Source: Halothermothrix orenii H 168
GTDB taxonomy: Bacteria; Bacillota; Halanaerobiia; Halanaerobiales; Halothermotrichaceae
Reading direction: 5' to 3'
Assembly: GCF_000020485.1 (NCBI RefSeq)
Contig: NC_011899.1
Location: forward strand, 962,501 to 1,026,500
Length of the DNA stretch: 64,000 bases
Part shown: positions 46,487 to 55,544 of the stretch, one piece after another
Position numbering within the stretch: the first letter of the stretch is position 1
Layout of the letters: each line of letters starts with the position of its first letter
Notes under the pieces: model-generated
Seen by the model: only the letters and a program-made list of their open reading frames with translations
What the model was told of the DNA's origin: nothing
Database searches by the model: none
Position numbers and translations under genes: made by a program

Positions 46487-47788
46487 ATGAAATTTATAAA
46501 CCAGATGAAGAATAACATAACAAAATTAAGAGAAAATAATATTAACAGTTTTCAATGTTTAATGATGGCATTACAGCACATATTTGCCATGTTTGGGGCT
46601 ACTGTATTGGTACCTGCCCTGACCGGATTAGACCCTTCGGTAGCATTGTTCACCTCCGGGCTGGGGACACTGGTATTCCATATAATTACAAAAGGAAAAG
46701 TTCCGGCCTATCTGGGTTCATCTTTTGCCTTTATTGCGCCGATAATTGCGGCCAGGGCAAAGGCCGGTGTTGGTGGAGCTATGGTAGGAATTATAACAGC
46801 GGGAATAATTTATATCTTAATGGCAGCTTTAATAAAGTTAATCGGACCAAAATTTTTTAAAAAACTTTTACCCCCGGTTGTGGTAGGACCGGTTATTATA
46901 ACTATTGGACTTGGTCTGGCACCGGTAGCTAAAGACTATGCCTCTGAACACCTGTTAACTGCCCTTGTAACTCTGGTTATTACCATAATCTTTAGTGTTT
47001 TTGCCAGGGGTATATTCAAAGTAATACCTGTCCTGATGGGGATCATCGGTGGATACATCTTTGCCAGTACTCAGGGTCTGGTTGATTTCACTCAGGTAAG
47101 GGATGCTGCCTTAATTTCTGTGCCTCACTTTACCTTTCCTGATTTTAGTGGCAGTCTACAGGCAATTTCTTTAATAGCACCCATTGCCCTGGTTACCATG
47201 GTTGAGCATCTCGGTGATGTTCTGGCTCTCGGTTCTACAACAAAAGAAGATTATGTAACTGAACCCGGTTTGCACCGCACCCTTCTTGGTGATGGGATTG
47301 CAACAGCCCTGGCTGGATTACTGGGTGGTCCTCCAAATACGACATATGGGGAAAATATCGGGGTTCTGGCAATTACCAGGATATATAATCCACTGATAAT
47401 TGAGTTAACAGCTATTATGGTTCTGGCCTTCAGCTTTATAGAAAAAATTGGAGCAGTAATCAGAACAATTCCCCAGGCGGTTATGGGTGGCATAGTTTTT
47501 CTCCTCTTTGGGATGATCGCTTCTATCGGACTCAGGACTTTAATTGAGAATAAGGTGAATTTTTCTGATAACCGTAACCTGGTTATTGTTTCAGTGATAC
47601 TGGTTGTTGGTATAAGTAATTTAACAATAACAATCGGGCGTTTTGAATTTGCTGGAATGGGACTGGCTGCTCTGGTTGGGATTATATTGAATTTGCTCCT
47701 TAATATCCTTCCTGAACTATTAAATCCTGAATACAAAAAACAGGTTATTAAAAATGAAATAAATGAGCTGGGATATGAGACTAACTAA
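46487..47788 (+). CDS. uraA: uracil permease (NCS2 family)
   Basis: 433 residues, about fourteen membrane segments. Nucleobase symporter; named for uracil because it sits between two pyr attenuators in the place of Bacillus pyrP. Family features: QHIFAMFGATVLVPALTGLDP (start), GLGTLVFHI, the transport motif MVEHLGDVLALG and GGPPNTTYGENIGVLAITR. ATG 46487 follows aacaggaggg. Confidence 0.93.
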   Translation: MKFINQMKNNITKLRENNINSFQCLMMALQHIFAMFGATVLVPALTGLDPSVALFTSGLGTLVFHIITKGKVPAYLGSSFAFIAPIIAARAKAGVGGAMVGIITAGIIYILMAALIKLIGPKFFKKLLPPVVVGPVIITIGLGLAPVAKDYASEHLLTALVTLVITIIFSVFARGIFKVIPVLMGIIGGYIFASTQGLVDFTQVRDAALISVPHFTFPDFSGSLQAISLIAPIALVTMVEHLGDVLALGSTTKEDYVTEPGLHRTLLGDGIATALAGLLGGPPNTTYGENIGVLAITRIYNPLIIELTAIMVLAFSFIEKIGAVIRTIPQAVMGGIVFLLFGMIASIGLRTLIENKVNFSDNRNLVIVSVILVVGISNLTITIGRFEFAGMGLAALVGIILNLLLNILPELLNPEYKKQVIKNEINELGYETN

Positions 47789-47797
47789 TAATACAGG

Positions 47798-47829
47798 AAC
47801 CCTGATGGTAATCCATCAGGGTTTTCTTT
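47798..47829 (+). terminator. hairpin between uraA and pyrB
   Basis: AACCCTGATGG (47798-47808) pairs perfectly with CCATCAGGGTT (47813-47823), then TTTTCTTT. No PyrR-binding loop precedes it, unlike the two upstream attenuators. Confidence 0.8.
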
Positions 47830-47900
47830 AAATGCTTTAACCTGAACCAGGCCACTTAACACGTTAATAAAAATGTATTATTAAGGAAAGGGGGACTAAA

Positions 47901-48842
47901 ATGGCTTTGAAAAGAAAAGATTTTCTTGGTTTATACAATGTAGAGGCAGATGAAATAAATGAAATACTGGATACGGCCCAGGCCATGAAGGAAATTTTTA
48001 CAAGAACAGTAAAAAAAGTCCCGACCCTTAGGGGTAAAACTATTATAAATCTGTTTTTTGAGCCGAGTACCCGGACCAAGTCATCTTTTGATATAGCTGC
48101 CAAGAGGCTCAGTGCTGATGTTATGAGTATTTCAAAATCTTCCAGCAGTGTGGCCAAGGGAGAGACTTTACTTGATACAGCCCGGACCCTTGAAGTTATG
48201 GGAGCTGATGTTGTGGTTGTCAGGCACAGTGCCCCGGGGGCAGCCCGGTTTCTGGCAGAAAACCTTTCAGCCAGTGTCCTCAATGCCGGGGATGGAGCTC
48301 ATGCTCATCCAACCCAGGCTTTACTGGATATGTATACTATTAAGGAAAAGATGGGGAAAATAGAAGGTTTGAATGTTTTAATTATCGGGGATATAGCCCA
48401 CAGCAGGGTGGCCCGGTCCAATATCTGGGGGTTAACTAAACTGGGGGCCAGGGTTCGCGTTGTTGGACCTGGTACCCTTATCCCCAGGGATATAGAGGAG
48501 ATGGGGGTTGAGGTATACCGTGACCTTGATGAAGCCCTTGAAGGTGTGGATGTTGTAAACATTTTAAGAATACAGCTGGAAAGACAGCAAAAAGGTTTGT
48601 TCCCTTCCATCAGGGAATACAGGCATTTTTACGGAATGAATGAAGTAAGACTAAGGAAACTGGAAGATAGAGCATTGGTTATGCATCCTGGTCCCATGAA
48701 CAGGGGTATAGAGATTGAAAGTATTGTTGCCGATGGGGAACAATCTGTCATCACTGAACAGGTTACTAACGGGGTTGCTATAAGAATGGCTTTATTATAC
48801 TTACTGGCCGGGAGGGAGATAAATGATGAGGACCTTGCTTAA
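47901..48842 (+). CDS. pyrB: aspartate carbamoyltransferase catalytic subunit
   Basis: 313 residues. It makes carbamoyl aspartate. The carbamoyl-phosphate site [18 protein letters not shown] (about 52-70), [13 protein letters not shown], and the aspartate-loop region [12 protein letters not shown] are intact. No regulatory PyrI gene is present, as in Bacillus. ATG 47901 follows aaggaaaggggg. It overlaps pyrC by 20 bp. Confidence 0.97.
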   Translation: MALKRKDFLGLYNVEADEINEILDTAQAMKEIFTRTVKKVPTLRGKTIINLFFEPSTRTKSSFDIAAKRLSADVMSISKSSSSVAKGETLLDTARTLEVMGADVVVVRHSAPGAARFLAENLSASVLNAGDGAHAHPTQALLDMYTIKEKMGKIEGLNVLIIGDIAHSRVARSNIWGLTKLGARVRVVGPGTLIPRDIEEMGVEVYRDLDEALEGVDVVNILRIQLERQQKGLFPSIREYRHFYGMNEVRLRKLEDRALVMHPGPMNRGIEIESIVADGEQSVITEQVTNGVAIRMALLYLLAGREINDEDLA

Positions 48843-50127
48843 AAACGGTACAGTAATTGATCCGGTTAATAATATCAGGGGCCAATATGATATTTTGATA
48901 GAAGGAAAACACATCATTAATATAAAAAAAGAAATTAAACCAGAAAATTGTCAGGTTATAAAGCTTGAAGGTAAGGTTGTTATTCCCGGGTTGATTGATA
49001 TGCATACTCATCTGAGGGAACCAGGTTATGAAGAAAAAGAAACAATTATAACTGGATGTGAGGCTGCAGCAGCAGGTGGTTTTACGACAATAGCCTGTAT
49101 GCCCAATACCAGACCGGTAGCTGATAACCCGGCAACAGTTGAATATATTAAATCAAAAGCCAGGGAGGCTGTAGTAAAAGTACTGCCCGTCGGGAGTATT
49201 ACTAAAAATCTTGAAGGGAAAGAACTGGCCGAAATTGGTTTTCTGGCCAGGGCCGGGGTTTGTGGACTTTCTGATGACGGCAATCCGGTCATGAATTCTG
49301 AGATAATGAGACGGGCCATGGAATATGCCCGGGCTTTCGACCTTCCTATTATTAGCCACTGTGAAGACCTGGACCTGGTAGGTGATGGGGTCATGAATGA
49401 AGGTTACTATTCAACTATACTCGGGTTAAAACCAATTCCGGCTGCAGCTGAAGAGGTAATGATTTCCAGAGATATTATTCTTGCTGATTTTACCGGTGCC
49501 CGTCTCCATATTGACCATCTCAGTACCAGAAAAGGGGTTGAAATGGTTGCCCGGGCCAAGGAAAAAGGGTTACGGGTAACAGCAGAGGTTACCCCTCATC
49601 ATCTAATATTGACTGATAAAGCAGTTAAGGGCTATAATCCAAATACCCGTGTGAATCCTCCCCTCAGGTCTTCAGAAGATAGAGCAGCCTTAAGACAGGG
49701 GATTAAAGAAGGGATAATAGATGTAATAGCTACTGACCATGCTCCCCATACCTTTGAAGATAAACTCGGTGAATATGATTATGCAGAAAACGGAATATCG
49801 GGACTGGAGACAGCACTATCCCTTATTTATGATAGATTGATTAAAACAGGCGAAATCAGCTGGGAGGACCTGGTCAGGTTAATGGTTATTAATCCGTCAG
49901 AAATAGTCGGGGTCAAAGCTGAAGGTATTAAACGATACGCCAGGGCAGATATTACTATATTTGATCCGGATCGCACCTGGCAGGTTAACCCGGAAAACTT
50001 TAAATCAAAAGGGAAAAATACTCCTTTCGCCGACTGGGAACTTACCGGTAAAGTTGTTATGACTATAGTGGATGGTAAAATAGTTTATGATGACCGGAGT
50101 GGTAATAATGAAGTCCTTTATAGATAG
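48823..50127 (+). CDS. pyrC: dihydroorotase
   Basis: 434 residues. Zinc amidohydrolase closing carbamoyl aspartate to dihydroorotate. Metal ligands: [15 protein letters not shown] (about 60-75), a lone histidine in [19 protein letters not shown] and the aspartate in [15 protein letters not shown] 48823 (or 48826) lies inside the pyrB end; the stop lies inside pyrF. This overlap chain implies translational coupling. Confidence 0.97.
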   Translation: MMRTLLKNGTVIDPVNNIRGQYDILIEGKHIINIKKEIKPENCQVIKLEGKVVIPGLIDMHTHLREPGYEEKETIITGCEAAAAGGFTTIACMPNTRPVADNPATVEYIKSKAREAVVKVLPVGSITKNLEGKELAEIGFLARAGVCGLSDDGNPVMNSEIMRRAMEYARAFDLPIISHCEDLDLVGDGVMNEGYYSTILGLKPIPAAAEEVMISRDIILADFTGARLHIDHLSTRKGVEMVARAKEKGLRVTAEVTPHHLILTDKAVKGYNPNTRVNPPLRSSEDRAALRQGIKEGIIDVIATDHAPHTFEDKLGEYDYAENGISGLETALSLIYDRLIKTGEISWEDLVRLMVINPSEIVGVKAEGIKRYARADITIFDPDRTWQVNPENFKSKGKNTPFADWELTGKVVMTIVDGKIVYDDRSGNNEVLYR

Positions 50128-51043
50128 GTTAATAGAAAAGGTGAAAAAAAAGCGGAGTCATGTCTGTGTTGGACTGGATCCCCACCTTGAGCAGTTGCCC
50201 AAGCACCTGATGAATAAAGCCCGGGAAAAGGTAAAAGGAGATAACTCCAGGCAGGTGGCCTTGGGACTTGCCATCTGGTGGTTTAATAAAACCATAATTG
50301 ATAATATTTATGATATAGCAGTAGCGGTAAAACCCCAGGTTGCCTTTTATGAAAAGGTAGGTTCATCGGGGATGCTGGCATTAAAAGAAACGGTCCAGTA
50401 TGCCAGGCAAAAAGGTTTGCTAGTAATACTTGATGGGAAAAGAAATGATATAGGTTCAACAGCAAGGGCATATGCAGAAGCCTATCTAAAGGGGCAGGGT
50501 CTCGATAATTCAATTCAGGCGGATGCCATTACTGTAAATCCCTATCTCGGGGTTGATGGGATTAAACCTTTTATAGAAAATAAAGAGAACGGGGCTTTTG
50601 TGTTAATAAAAACATCTAACCCCAGCTCCGGTGATTTGCAGGATTTAGTCTTAAAAGATGGGAATAAACTCTATCAGAAAATGGGCCAGTATGTGTCTGA
50701 GTGGGGACAAAATAGTATTGGGGAGAATGGTTATTCTAATCTGGGGGCAGTAGTTGGTGCCACTTATCCAGAGGAACTTAAAATTCTCAGGTATGAGATG
50801 CCACACAGCTATTTCCTGATTCCAGGATTCGGGGTTCAGGGTGGGAGTGTCTTAGATGTAGTTAACGGTTTTAATGATGATGGACTGGGGGCTATAGTTA
50901 ACTCCTCCAGGGGTATTATCTTTGCCTATCGTAGAGAACCATGGTCTGGCAGGTTTGTTGAAAAGGAATTTGGACTCGCTGCCAGAGCAGCTGCTCTGGA
51001 TATGAAGGACAAAATAAATTCAGCCTTAGGAGGGAGAAGATAG
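50108..51043 (+). CDS. pyrF: orotidine 5'-phosphate decarboxylase (type 2)
   Basis: 311 residues from ATG 50108; the frame start at 50087 lies deep in pyrC. Last step to UMP. The longer type-2 family (about 300 residues), with CVGLDPHLEQLP, LDGKRNDIGSTARAYAEAYL (catalytic Lys/Asp cluster), and AITVNPYLGVDGIKPFI. It is placed between pyrC and the CarA-like gene; in Bacillus pyrF is near the end of the operon. Confidence 0.95.
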   Translation: MKSFIDRLIEKVKKKRSHVCVGLDPHLEQLPKHLMNKAREKVKGDNSRQVALGLAIWWFNKTIIDNIYDIAVAVKPQVAFYEKVGSSGMLALKETVQYARQKGLLVILDGKRNDIGSTARAYAEAYLKGQGLDNSIQADAITVNPYLGVDGIKPFIENKENGAFVLIKTSNPSSGDLQDLVLKDGNKLYQKMGQYVSEWGQNSIGENGYSNLGAVVGATYPEELKILRYEMPHSYFLIPGFGVQGGSVLDVVNGFNDDGLGAIVNSSRGIIFAYRREPWSGRFVEKEFGLAARAAALDMKDKINSALGGRR

Positions 51044-51044
51044 T

Positions 51045-51407
51045 ATGAAAGGGAAACTTAATTTGAAGGGCAGAAATTGTATTAAGGGTACATTGGTCGG
51101 GGTAATTGGCAAGAAGGTAGAAGGCAGGGTAGCCAGTGTAGGTAACATAGGGGACTTTTGTAAAAAAGAGTGTGAAGGAATGCTGATGGTAATAAGGGAT
51201 GAATGGAATGGCAGGGTGGTAAAAAATTATCACCCCACTGAAGTAATGGTCGGTGGAGTAATCCTTGATAAGGATATAAAAAATGTAAGGAAATGGGAGG
51301 ACTATTTGAAACAGCACGGGATTATGGGAATATACGGAGTGGATACAGACTCAATATTAGATGACAATAAAGAAACAGAATTAACAGGTAGTATTGAATT
51401 GGTATAA
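51045..51407 (+). CDS. orphan CarA N-terminal-domain-like protein
   Basis: 120 residues. The second half resembles the N-terminal domain of the carbamoyl-phosphate synthase small subunit: VMVGGVILDKDIKNVRKW, then YLKQHGIMGIYGVDTDSIL, compared with the family's LxEYLxxxGIPGIxGIDTRAL. The first half is diverged. The glutaminase domain (Cys-His-Glu) is absent, and no carB follows; carA-carB would normally stand here between pyrF and pyrK. ATG 51045 follows ggaggga and the frame is intact, so it is translated rather than an obvious pseudogene. It may be a repurposed domain or a relic of deletion. Function unknown. Confidence 0.6.
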   Translation: MKGKLNLKGRNCIKGTLVGVIGKKVEGRVASVGNIGDFCKKECEGMLMVIRDEWNGRVVKNYHPTEVMVGGVILDKDIKNVRKWEDYLKQHGIMGIYGVDTDSILDDNKETELTGSIELV

Positions 51408-51438
51408 GGTATAAATAAGCTAAGAAAATGTTTATATC

Positions 51439-51467
51439 CGGTTCCCGGTAAATTACCAAGGGAACCG
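51439..51467 (+). other. intercistronic hairpin before pyrK
   Basis: CGGTTCCC (51439-51446) plus GGTA pairs with TACC (51454-51457) plus GGGAACCG (51460-51467), with a two-base bulge. There is no T-run, so it is not a normal terminator; it may be an mRNA processing or stabilising element. Confidence 0.5.
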
Positions 51468-51536
51468 AGTCTCTCCATATACCAGGGAATATATGTGAAA
51501 AATTTCAGTGATATTATTCGGGAAGTTGGTGTTATT

Positions 51537-52313
51537 ATGGCGATTGTCAAAAATAGCAAACAACTTGGAAATGGTTATTACAGGTTAGATCTAGCTGATA
51601 GTATTATTGCCAGGAAAGGGATACCAGGTCAGTTTTTACATATAAAAATTAGCTCTGATAATGTTTATGACCCTCTACTCAGGCGTCCCTTCAGTATTTA
51701 TGATATAAACCGGGATAAGGGGATAGTTACCATTGTTTACCGGGTAGTTGGGCGGGGCACCCAGATCCTCAAAGAAGTGGATAGAGGTAATCATCTGGAT
51801 GTACTCGGTCCTCTTGGTAGAGGTTTTTCAACAGACTGGAAAAATAAATTTTTAATCTTGATAGGTGGGGGCATGGGACTGGCACCATTATATTTTCTGG
51901 CTAAAAAGCTGGTAACCAGTAACAGAGTTCTGGTACTGGCTGGTGGTAATTCAGAAGAGGATCTGGCTTTTTTTAATGAAAGCTATGGTTTACTTGACCT
52001 GAATTTGTTAAACGCTACCCTGGATGGTAGTACAGGCTATAAGGGAAATGTCATTGAATTATTTGAAGAACAGCTTTCTTACTATAACCCGGATTATATT
52101 TTCGGGTGTGGCCCCCGGGGAATGTTAAAGAGATTGAAAGAAATTACAGAGGAACACAATTTGATGGGAGAAATTTCTTTAGAAGAAAGAATGGGTTGCG
52201 GGTATGGTGTCTGTTTATCCTGTGTTTGCAACACTGAAAAAGGTAACCAGCGTGTCTGTAAGGAAGGGCCTGTTTTTAACATTAATGAGGTGATTTTTGA
52301 TGGACAGGATTGA
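51537..52313 (+). CDS. pyrK: dihydroorotate dehydrogenase B, electron-transfer subunit PyrK
   Basis: 258 residues from ATG 51537; GTG 51495 gives 272. An FAD-binding barrel with RRPFSIYD (about 50-60), an NAD domain with IGGGMGLAPLYFLAKKL, and a C-terminal [2Fe-2S] site: MGCGYGVCLSCVC and a fourth Cys in RVCKEGP. It passes electrons from PyrD to NAD. Overlaps pyrD by 14 bp, as expected for partner subunits. Confidence 0.95.
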   Translation: MAIVKNSKQLGNGYYRLDLADSIIARKGIPGQFLHIKISSDNVYDPLLRRPFSIYDINRDKGIVTIVYRVVGRGTQILKEVDRGNHLDVLGPLGRGFSTDWKNKFLILIGGGMGLAPLYFLAKKLVTSNRVLVLAGGNSEEDLAFFNESYGLLDLNLLNATLDGSTGYKGNVIELFEEQLSYYNPDYIFGCGPRGMLKRLKEITEEHNLMGEISLEERMGCGYGVCLSCVCNTEKGNQRVCKEGPVFNINEVIFDGQD

Positions 52314-53214
52314 TCTTTCAGTTGATCTTGGTCCTTTAAGTTTAAAAAATCCAGTTATGACTGCTTCCGGTACCTGTGGATATGGTATTGAGTTTAAAGA
52401 TTATTATGATCTCAATAAGCTCGGGGCGATTGTTATTAAAGGTTTAACTCTGAAACCATGTTCAGGTAATTTAAATCCAAGGATTGCAGAAACCACTGGT
52501 GGTCTTTTAAATTCAATAGGACTTGAAAACCCGGGTATAGAGTCCTTTATTAAAAATTATATAGGGGTACTGCGGGATTTTAAAATACCGGTCATTGTTA
52601 ATATTTCGGGACATGCTGTAGAAGATTTTGCCCGCCTGGCCGATAAACTTGCTCCCTATTCTGAGATATCAGCTCTGGAAGTTAATGTCTCCTGTCCAAA
52701 CCTGGCAGGTGGGGGAATGGCTTTTGGAACAGATAGTGAACTGGTTTATAGAGTTACAAAGAAGGTTAAAGAAAACTACCCGGGGTCTGTTATTGTTAAA
52801 TTATCCCCCAATGTTACTGATATTGTAGAAATTGCCCGGGCTGCTGAATCAGCTGGGGCAGATGTTTTATCCCTTATAAATACTTTACTGGGGATGGCGA
52901 TAGATGTAGAAAAACAAAAGCCTGTCCTGGGAAATATTTTCGGGGGGTTATCCGGGCCTGCCATAAAACCGGTAGCCTTAAGAATGGTTTACCAGGTGGC
53001 TCAACAGGTTGAAATTCCTATTATCGGAATGGGGGGGATTATGTCCGGAAAAGATGCCCTTGAATTTATTCTTGCCGGGGCCAGTGCTGTAGCAGTAGGC
53101 ACTGCAAATCTGGTTGATCCCCTGGCCGGTCAAAAGGTTTTACGTGAGATACATGACTATCTTATTAAACATAATATTGAGAGAATAGGGGAGTTGAAAG
53201 GAAAGGCTTTATAA
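52300..53214 (+). CDS. pyrD: dihydroorotate dehydrogenase B, catalytic subunit (class 1B)
   Basis: 304 residues from ATG 52300 (site atgaggtga). FMN barrel enzyme oxidising dihydroorotate to orotate. The catalytic cysteine is in LEVNVSCPN (about residue 129); TASGTCGYG, GLTLKPCSGNLNPRIAET and the FMN phosphate loop GMGGIMSGKDALEF are present. Class 1B is indicated by the adjoining pyrK. Confidence 0.96.
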   Translation: MDRIDLSVDLGPLSLKNPVMTASGTCGYGIEFKDYYDLNKLGAIVIKGLTLKPCSGNLNPRIAETTGGLLNSIGLENPGIESFIKNYIGVLRDFKIPVIVNISGHAVEDFARLADKLAPYSEISALEVNVSCPNLAGGGMAFGTDSELVYRVTKKVKENYPGSVIVKLSPNVTDIVEIARAAESAGADVLSLINTLLGMAIDVEKQKPVLGNIFGGLSGPAIKPVALRMVYQVAQQVEIPIIGMGGIMSGKDALEFILAGASAVAVGTANLVDPLAGQKVLREIHDYLIKHNIERIGELKGKAL

Positions 53215-53277
53215 ATATACTCTAAACAGGTAGTCCAGAAATTATGTTTACAATTTTATAAAAGGAAGGTGGTATTA

Positions 53278-53859
53278 ATGTTGAAACAGGACAGAATTAT
53301 TGAAATTTTTAAAAAAACCGGTGTTCTCAGGGAAGGACACTTTCTACTGAGTTCGGGAAGGCATGCTGAAAAATACCTCCAGTGTGCCCGTGTCTTGCAA
53401 TACCCTGAATACGCCAATGAACTGGCAGAAGGAATTGCTCAATTTTGGGAAGATGATAATCTTGATGTCGTTATTGGTCCAGCTATTGGGGGTATTGTTG
53501 TTTCCTATGCCGTTGGACAGGCTTTAGGAATCAGGGCTATTTTTGCAGAAAGGGAAAATGGTCAAATGGCATTAAGGCGTAATTTCAAAATTGAAGTTGG
53601 TGAAAGGATACTGGTTGTTGAAGATGTGGTCACAACAGGTGGTTCGGTTAAGGAAGTACTCCAGCTACTCGAGAAAACAGGAGGTACCATTGTAGGCGTA
53701 AGTTCCCTTGTCGACCGGAGTGCCGGTAAGGTTGATTTTAAATACCCCTATCGTCCTTTAATTAAACTTGATATCAAGTCATATTTACCTGAAGAATGCC
53801 CCCTTTGCCAACAGGGTTATGAGGTTGAAAAACCTGGTAGTAGAAATATCCAGTCTTGA
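53278..53859 (+). CDS. pyrE: orotate phosphoribosyltransferase
   Basis: 193 residues from ATG 53278 (site aaaggaaggtgg). It makes orotidine monophosphate from orotate and PRPP. The PRPP motif VVEDVVTTGGSVKEV (about 119-133), GPAIGGIVVSYAV and the flexible-loop lysine/arginine region FAERENGQMALRR are present. Last gene of the operon. Confidence 0.96.
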   Translation: MLKQDRIIEIFKKTGVLREGHFLLSSGRHAEKYLQCARVLQYPEYANELAEGIAQFWEDDNLDVVIGPAIGGIVVSYAVGQALGIRAIFAERENGQMALRRNFKIEVGERILVVEDVVTTGGSVKEVLQLLEKTGGTIVGVSSLVDRSAGKVDFKYPYRPLIKLDIKSYLPEECPLCQQGYEVEKPGSRNIQS

Positions 53860-53868
53860 TTTACCTTA

Positions 53869-53897
53869 TTGAGTTGTAAATGTGGTAATGTTATAAT
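53869..53897 (+). promoter_or_regulatory. sigma-A promoter upstream of the LacI-type regulator
   Basis: TTGAGT (53869-53874) and TATAAT (53892-53897), 17 bp apart. The leader to the gene start would be about 155 nt and shows no clear structure. Confidence 0.5.
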
Positions 53898-54059
53898 AGG
53901 AATGTTAAAAGATTATTTATTATTTCAGTACCTCTTATAATTTGTATTTTGTTATAATTGATTTTCGTAGCTTTAAAATTCCACGTTAATCCTTGACTAT
54001 GGTATTTAAATTAATTTTAGGCTAGATAACTGGAATTAGTTAAAAGGGGTAATGTTGTT

Positions 54060-55154
54060 ATGAAAAAGGTAACCCAACAGGATATTGCTGATATGCTTGG
54101 TATTTCCAGGACTACTGTTGCCCGGGCCTTGAACGGAACCGGACCAGTGGATGAAAACACCAGGAAAAAGGTAATAGAAACAGCCCGAAAGCTTAATTAT
54201 CAAATTAATCCGATTGCCAGGACCCTGGCCCGTCAGAAAACAGTGGGGGTCAGTGTTTTTTGCGCTAAAACAAGTAATGATCATTTTAATCATCATATTG
54301 AAGCTGGTTTTAATCTTGCTTTTAATGAATTTAAACATTTTGGGGTAAAATATAATCTCTACTGGACCAGTACTGAAGACCCGGATAAACAGGTTGAAAA
54401 AATGTATGCAGTGTTAGAAAAAGATAAAGATATAGATGGGGTAATTGTTATGCCTTTGAATGTGGAGAAAGTTAAAGAAATCGCCCGGGTCTGTAAAGAA
54501 AAAAATATTGAATTTGGTACGGTAAATATGGATATTGATTGTGATGATAGATTATTTTTTGTTGGTAATGATGACTATAGTGGAGGGAGAATAGCAGGTG
54601 ACATTTTATCTAACCTCCTTACTGGAAGAGGCAATATAGCCATTATAGGGTCTGTTTATCAGTATGTTTCTTCTTATAAAAGGCTTAAGGGTTTTATGGA
54701 CATTGTAATGGAAAGATCTCATCTCGATATAAGTACCTGGCAGAATGTTAAAGACCTGGATGAAGCCTATAAAATAACCAAACAGATACTTAAGGAAAAG
54801 ACAGACATACATGGGATTTTTACTACAGTAGAAATTCTTTATGTAGCCCGGGCCCTTAAAGAATTGGGTAAAAGAGATGTAGTTTTAGTGGGTTATGATC
54901 TTAATAAAAAAGTGAAGTCTTACATTAAGCAAGGAATTATTAATTCGGTGTTGTATCAACGCCCCTTTCTTCAGGGGTATCTTGCCCTTAAGTATATGTT
55001 AAACTATTTAATTTATGAAAATACTACCCCCACTAAAGAAGTGACCATTGGATATGATATAGTTACTAAAGAGAATTTAAAGGTGGAGGAGCTTTATTTA
55101 AAAAACTTTTTACAACAACCTGTTTATGATACTGAGAGAACCCAAATTAAATAG
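54060..55154 (+). CDS. LacI-family transcriptional regulator
   Basis: 364 residues. An N-terminal HTH (TQQDIADMLGISRTTVARAL, residues 5-24) with the hinge motif YQINPIARTLARQKT, then a periplasmic-binding-protein-like ligand domain of the sugar type (GVIVMPLN, GRIAGDILSNLL, VGYDLNKK). Placed directly upstream of sugar uptake and glycosidase genes; three CG-centred palindromes in this locus fit LacI operators. The inducer is probably an alpha-glucoside, but this is inference. ATG 54060 follows aaaagggg. Confidence 0.92.
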   Translation: MKKVTQQDIADMLGISRTTVARALNGTGPVDENTRKKVIETARKLNYQINPIARTLARQKTVGVSVFCAKTSNDHFNHHIEAGFNLAFNEFKHFGVKYNLYWTSTEDPDKQVEKMYAVLEKDKDIDGVIVMPLNVEKVKEIARVCKEKNIEFGTVNMDIDCDDRLFFVGNDDYSGGRIAGDILSNLLTGRGNIAIIGSVYQYVSSYKRLKGFMDIVMERSHLDISTWQNVKDLDEAYKITKQILKEKTDIHGIFTTVEILYVARALKELGKRDVVLVGYDLNKKVKSYIKQGIINSVLYQRPFLQGYLALKYMLNYLIYENTTPTKEVTIGYDIVTKENLKVEELYLKNFLQQPVYDTERTQIK

Positions 55155-55223
55155 GGATTCTGGTCGCGAGTACAATTAATAAAAAACATAATTTAGATGA
55201 TTTTGATTAGTTTTTAAAAATTG

Positions 55224-55252
55224 TTGACAAATTTCTTTAAATTAAATAAAAT
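55224..55252 (+). promoter_or_regulatory. sigma-A promoter upstream of the MFS gene
   Basis: TTGACA (55224-55229), 17 bp, TAAAAT (55247-55252). The start would be near 55259, leaving a leader of about 290 nt that contains both palindromes at 55386 and 55513 but no gene. Confidence 0.6.
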
Positions 55253-55385
55253 ATAGTTATAGGAGCAATTAAATCTGATTAATACCAGGTTTAATTAGTA
55301 AGATTTATAACTTCAAACTTAATACATGTAGAGGGAAGGGGTGGTTTAAAGCATAAAGCAAGGGGAAACATATATTTTTTTAACA

Positions 55386-55407
55386 AAAATGTTAGCGCGA
55401 ACATTTT
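55386..55407 (+). promoter_or_regulatory. LacI-type operator 1
   Basis: A 22-bp palindrome: AAAATGTT, central AGCGCG, AACATTTT. Only one symmetric pair of positions breaks the symmetry. The CG centre is typical of LacI-family operators. Confidence 0.65.
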
Positions 55408-55512
55408 ACTTGCTGATAATAAGTTTTATATAAAATCAGGAAAAGTTTTTATCACCCTGCAATAACTATATTAACAAGGCTTATAAGAGGAATTTATTTT
55501 TTTATAAAAAAA

Positions 55513-55526
55513 TGTTCACGAGAACA
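55513..55526 (+). promoter_or_regulatory. LacI-type operator 2
   Basis: TGTTCACGAGAACA: arms TGTTC/GAACA around a CG centre, 19 bp before the MFS start codon. It shares TGTT..CG..AACA with operators 1 and 3. Confidence 0.6.
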
Positions 55527-55544
55527 AAAGGGGGGATTAAATAA

